This document shows positions 32,476-34,317 of a stretch of 34,317 nt of DNA, in pieces; position 1 is the first letter of the stretch; the number at the start of each line of letters is the position of its first letter. The notes beneath the pieces are model-generated. The model did not search any database. It saw only the letters and a list, made by a program, of their open reading frames with translations, and had not been told where the DNA came from. The DNA is from Gallionellaceae bacterium (GTDB lineage: Bacteria > Pseudomonadota > Gammaproteobacteria > Burkholderiales > Gallionellaceae). A program made the position numbers and the translations under genes. The DNA lies in the NCBI GenBank assembly GCA_003151655.1, contig PLYB01000275.1:1-34317 (forward strand), in the 5' to 3' direction.

Positions 32476-34045
32476 GTGCGCCTCCTGCTGCGTAAGGCAG
32501 TTGTACTCGTACCCGACAACCGGCGCGATACCCCGGATCGATGTCGATGGTGCCGCTATGATGATTTACCACTTCTTGTGCCATGGCGAGACCCAAGCCA
32601 AGGTGCTTCCGAGCTGCGCCCTTGGTGGTGAAGAACGGTTGGAACACTTTATAGCGCAGCTCTTCGGCGATACCCGGCCCGCTGTCTTCGACGAACACCT
32701 CGATGTGATCGTTGCGTGGGGCGCAAACGATGCGCAGTTCGCGCCGACCACCGCGTCGTTCATTTACCGCGTCGATGGCATTCGATATCAGTTGCTTGAA
32801 CAAGTTGGAGAGTTGCGCAGAATGGCCTAAAGCCATCACAGGTTTGTCCGACGGCATCCACTCCACCACGATGCTGGCCCCGAGCAGGCTGGACGTGGTG
32901 AGCTTGAGTACATCGGCTAGCACTTCATTGAGATTAACTATTTGCATTGCTTCGACGCTTTGATCCGGGATACAGGCACGCAAAGTTTCGAGTGCTTCGC
33001 GGCCTTTCTGAATGGCATCTTCCAGTGTGCTGGCGGGAAGCCCTCCCGCACCTCCTTTAGCCAAGTTCGATGGTTGACCGGATAAGCGGCGTTCCAGCAT
33101 GTTGGCAGCGGCACTCAGCAGATTGAGCGGGCCTTCCAATTGGTACACGGCACCGGCCAGCGTTTCACGCAAGCTCTGAATGTGTTCCTGTTCGGAGAGT
33201 AGCGCGTGCAGACTGTTGATGCGCAGTGCTTCCTGCTGGCGCTTGAGTTCGCTGATGTCCTGAATGGTGAGCAGCAAATAGTGGCGGCGCAACGGTTCGT
33301 AAAATGCATCCGCGCCGACATCGTGTTCTTCGAACCACGATGCCGCACAGGAGAACCAGCGTGTCTGGCGATTGGACGACTCAATGCATACTTCGCGCGC
33401 GGCGATGTTGCGATGTTGTTCATAGGCTTTGCTAAACGCTTCACCCATTTGTTCGCGCAGTACGGCGAGTATTTTTACGGCGGGTTCTTTGCCAAGGTCG
33501 CCGATCAGTTTTTTGTATTCCTGATTATCCAGCAGCACGCGCTCCTTTTCGTCGAGCAGCACGATGGCGACTTGCGCCGCATCCACCACCGATTCGATTA
33601 GCGTCTTCTGGTTTTGTACCTGACGTTCCAAGCGATGCACTTCGGTTACGTCGCGTTGCATGCCAAGAAAATGCGTCGTCATGCCTTCTTCGCCCACGAC
33701 AGGAGTGATGGTGACATCGGCCAGATAGCGGCTGCCGTCTTTGCGCTTGTTCACCAGCAGGCCGGTCCACGGGCGCTGCCGTTGAATCTGCGCCCACAAG
33801 GTTTCGTATACCAGCTTGGGCGTGACGCGATACGACAGGATGGATTCGTTATGTCCCACGATCTCATCGTGTTCGTAGCCTGTGGTGCGCAGAAAGGCCG
33901 CGTTGGCGTACAAGATGTTGGCGCGCGCATCGGTGATGGAGATTGCCAATGCAGCTTGATCTGCCGCTTGCCGGAAGATGTGCGGCGGTACTTGGTCGGC
34001 AATGTCCTGTGCCGAGCTGGGTGGGGTGACGGGTGGCTTGGACAT
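32468..34045 (-). CDS. nifL: NifL, redox/nitrogen sensor that inhibits NifA
   Basis: NifL holds NifA inactive when oxygen or fixed nitrogen is high. The 525-residue protein has a first PAS domain (~25-140, the FAD redox sensor in the family), a second PAS (~150-265) and a histidine-kinase-like C-terminus: N box NLFKQLISNAIDAVNE, G1 EDSGPGIAEE, F box FQPFFTTKG, G2 LGLGLAMAQEV. Where kinases carry HELRTPL this protein reads YQLEGPLN, with Tyr301 in the phospho-acceptor position. That fits signalling by protein contact rather than phosphotransfer. GGAG precedes ATG 34045. Confidence 0.96.
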   Translation of the reverse strand: MSKPPVTPPSSAQDIADQVPPHIFRQAADQAALAISITDARANILYANAAFLRTTGYEHDEIVGHNESILSYRVTPKLVYETLWAQIQRQRPWTGLLVNKRKDGSRYLADVTITPVVGEEGMTTHFLGMQRDVTEVHRLERQVQNQKTLIESVVDAAQVAIVLLDEKERVLLDNQEYKKLIGDLGKEPAVKILAVLREQMGEAFSKAYEQHRNIAAREVCIESSNRQTRWFSCAASWFEEHDVGADAFYEPLRRHYLLLTIQDISELKRQQEALRINSLHALLSEQEHIQSLRETLAGAVYQLEGPLNLLSAAANMLERRLSGQPSNLAKGGAGGLPASTLEDAIQKGREALETLRACIPDQSVEAMQIVNLNEVLADVLKLTTSSLLGASIVVEWMPSDKPVMALGHSAQLSNLFKQLISNAIDAVNERRGGRRELRIVCAPRNDHIEVFVEDSGPGIAEELRYKVFQPFFTTKGAARKHLGLGLAMAQEVVNHHSGTIDIDPGYRAGCRVRVQLPYAAGGAHV

Positions 34046-34144
34046 TTAGACTCCGCTGCGAGTGATGAAAGATGATTAACGTTCAGCAATAAACATGCCC
34101 AACAGCTTGCCAAGTGACACAAGCTCCGATGCCACTGGGGGGAA

Positions 34145-34160
34145 TGTCGGCTTTGCTACA
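34145..34160 (+). promoter_or_regulatory. NifA upstream activator sequence (for the gene beyond the right edge)
   Basis: Exact TGT-N10-ACA (TGTCGGCTTTGCTACA), about 115 bp before the -24 box at the window edge. Confidence 0.8.
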
Positions 34161-34266
34161 TCTGTGCATGGCATAACCTGACAACTACAAATCATTTTTG
34201 CACTTGTCTGGTGCATGGATGCATCAACCGCCTGATTTTGTACATCTCCATTTCTCGATCCGGCGC

Positions 34267-34282
34267 TGGCACGGCGCTTGCA
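34267..34282 (+). promoter_or_regulatory. Sigma-54 promoter pointing out of the window
   Basis: TGGCACGGCGCTTGCA matches the consensus perfectly. It reads rightward and has no gene after it within the last 35 bases, so it serves a gene outside, probably nifH. The 100 bases between it and the nifL start-side sequence hold no gene. Confidence 0.92.
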
Positions 34283-34317
34283 AATGAACCTGTAAACGTG
34301 AAACTCGCGTAGCGATT

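Overview
The window reads as a chromosomal segment of a nitrogen-fixing betaproteobacterium. Gene content and order (NifL/NifA pair, iscA-nifUSV-cysE-nifWZM, nifB with its ferredoxins) resemble microaerophilic members such as the Gallionellaceae. That placement is inferred from protein character and synteny, not from a database search. The left 9 kb is ordinary chromosome. It holds uvrA (minus, C-terminus cut by the window edge), a YajR-like MFS transporter and ssb (plus), and a MexHI-like RND efflux pump (minus). Positions 9.2-16.2 kb carry a co-directional nif operon: iscA-like gene, nifU, nifS, nifV, cysE, an unnamed helical protein, nifW, nifZ and nifM. It is preceded by a textbook NifA site (TGT-N10-ACA) and a perfect sigma-54 -24/-12 promoter. 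Positions 16.2-22.2 kb are accessory: a HigBA-type toxin-antitoxin pair, a secreted coiled-coil protein of unknown function, and an 877-residue soluble protein joining Cache-like sensor regions to a CheW domain. That last gene has its own sigma-54 promoter, preceded by three evenly spaced ATCTAGAT palindromes. Positions 22.2-26.9 kb hold a minus-strand operon read from a NifA/sigma-54 promoter: nifB, a 2[4Fe-4S] ferredoxin, a NifO/ArsC-like protein, a [2Fe-2S] ferredoxin, a Shethna II (FeSII)-like ferredoxin, nifQ and draG. It covers cofactor assembly, electron supply, molybdenum supply, oxygen protection and reversal of NifH ADP-ribosylation. Positions 27.2-30.9 kb are again accessory: BrnTA, a truncated and frameshifted second copy of the nifA 3' end, an XRE-type regulator, a Kelch-repeat lipoprotein and a ParE/RelE-type toxin-antitoxin pair. 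Positions 30.9-34.0 kb hold nifL-nifA (minus), the sensor and activator that should drive all the NifA-type promoters here. At the right edge, a NifA site and a perfect sigma-54 promoter point out of the window, probably toward the nifHDK structural genes, which are not seen here. At least five families of short palindromic repeats punctuate the nif genes. In two places a repeat of one family has been read into the C-terminus of a protein (the MFS transporter and NifO). The most interesting observations are the Cache-CheW protein with its unusual promoter, and the displaced nifA 3' fragment whose differences from intact nifA are all synonymous over its last ~195 bp.
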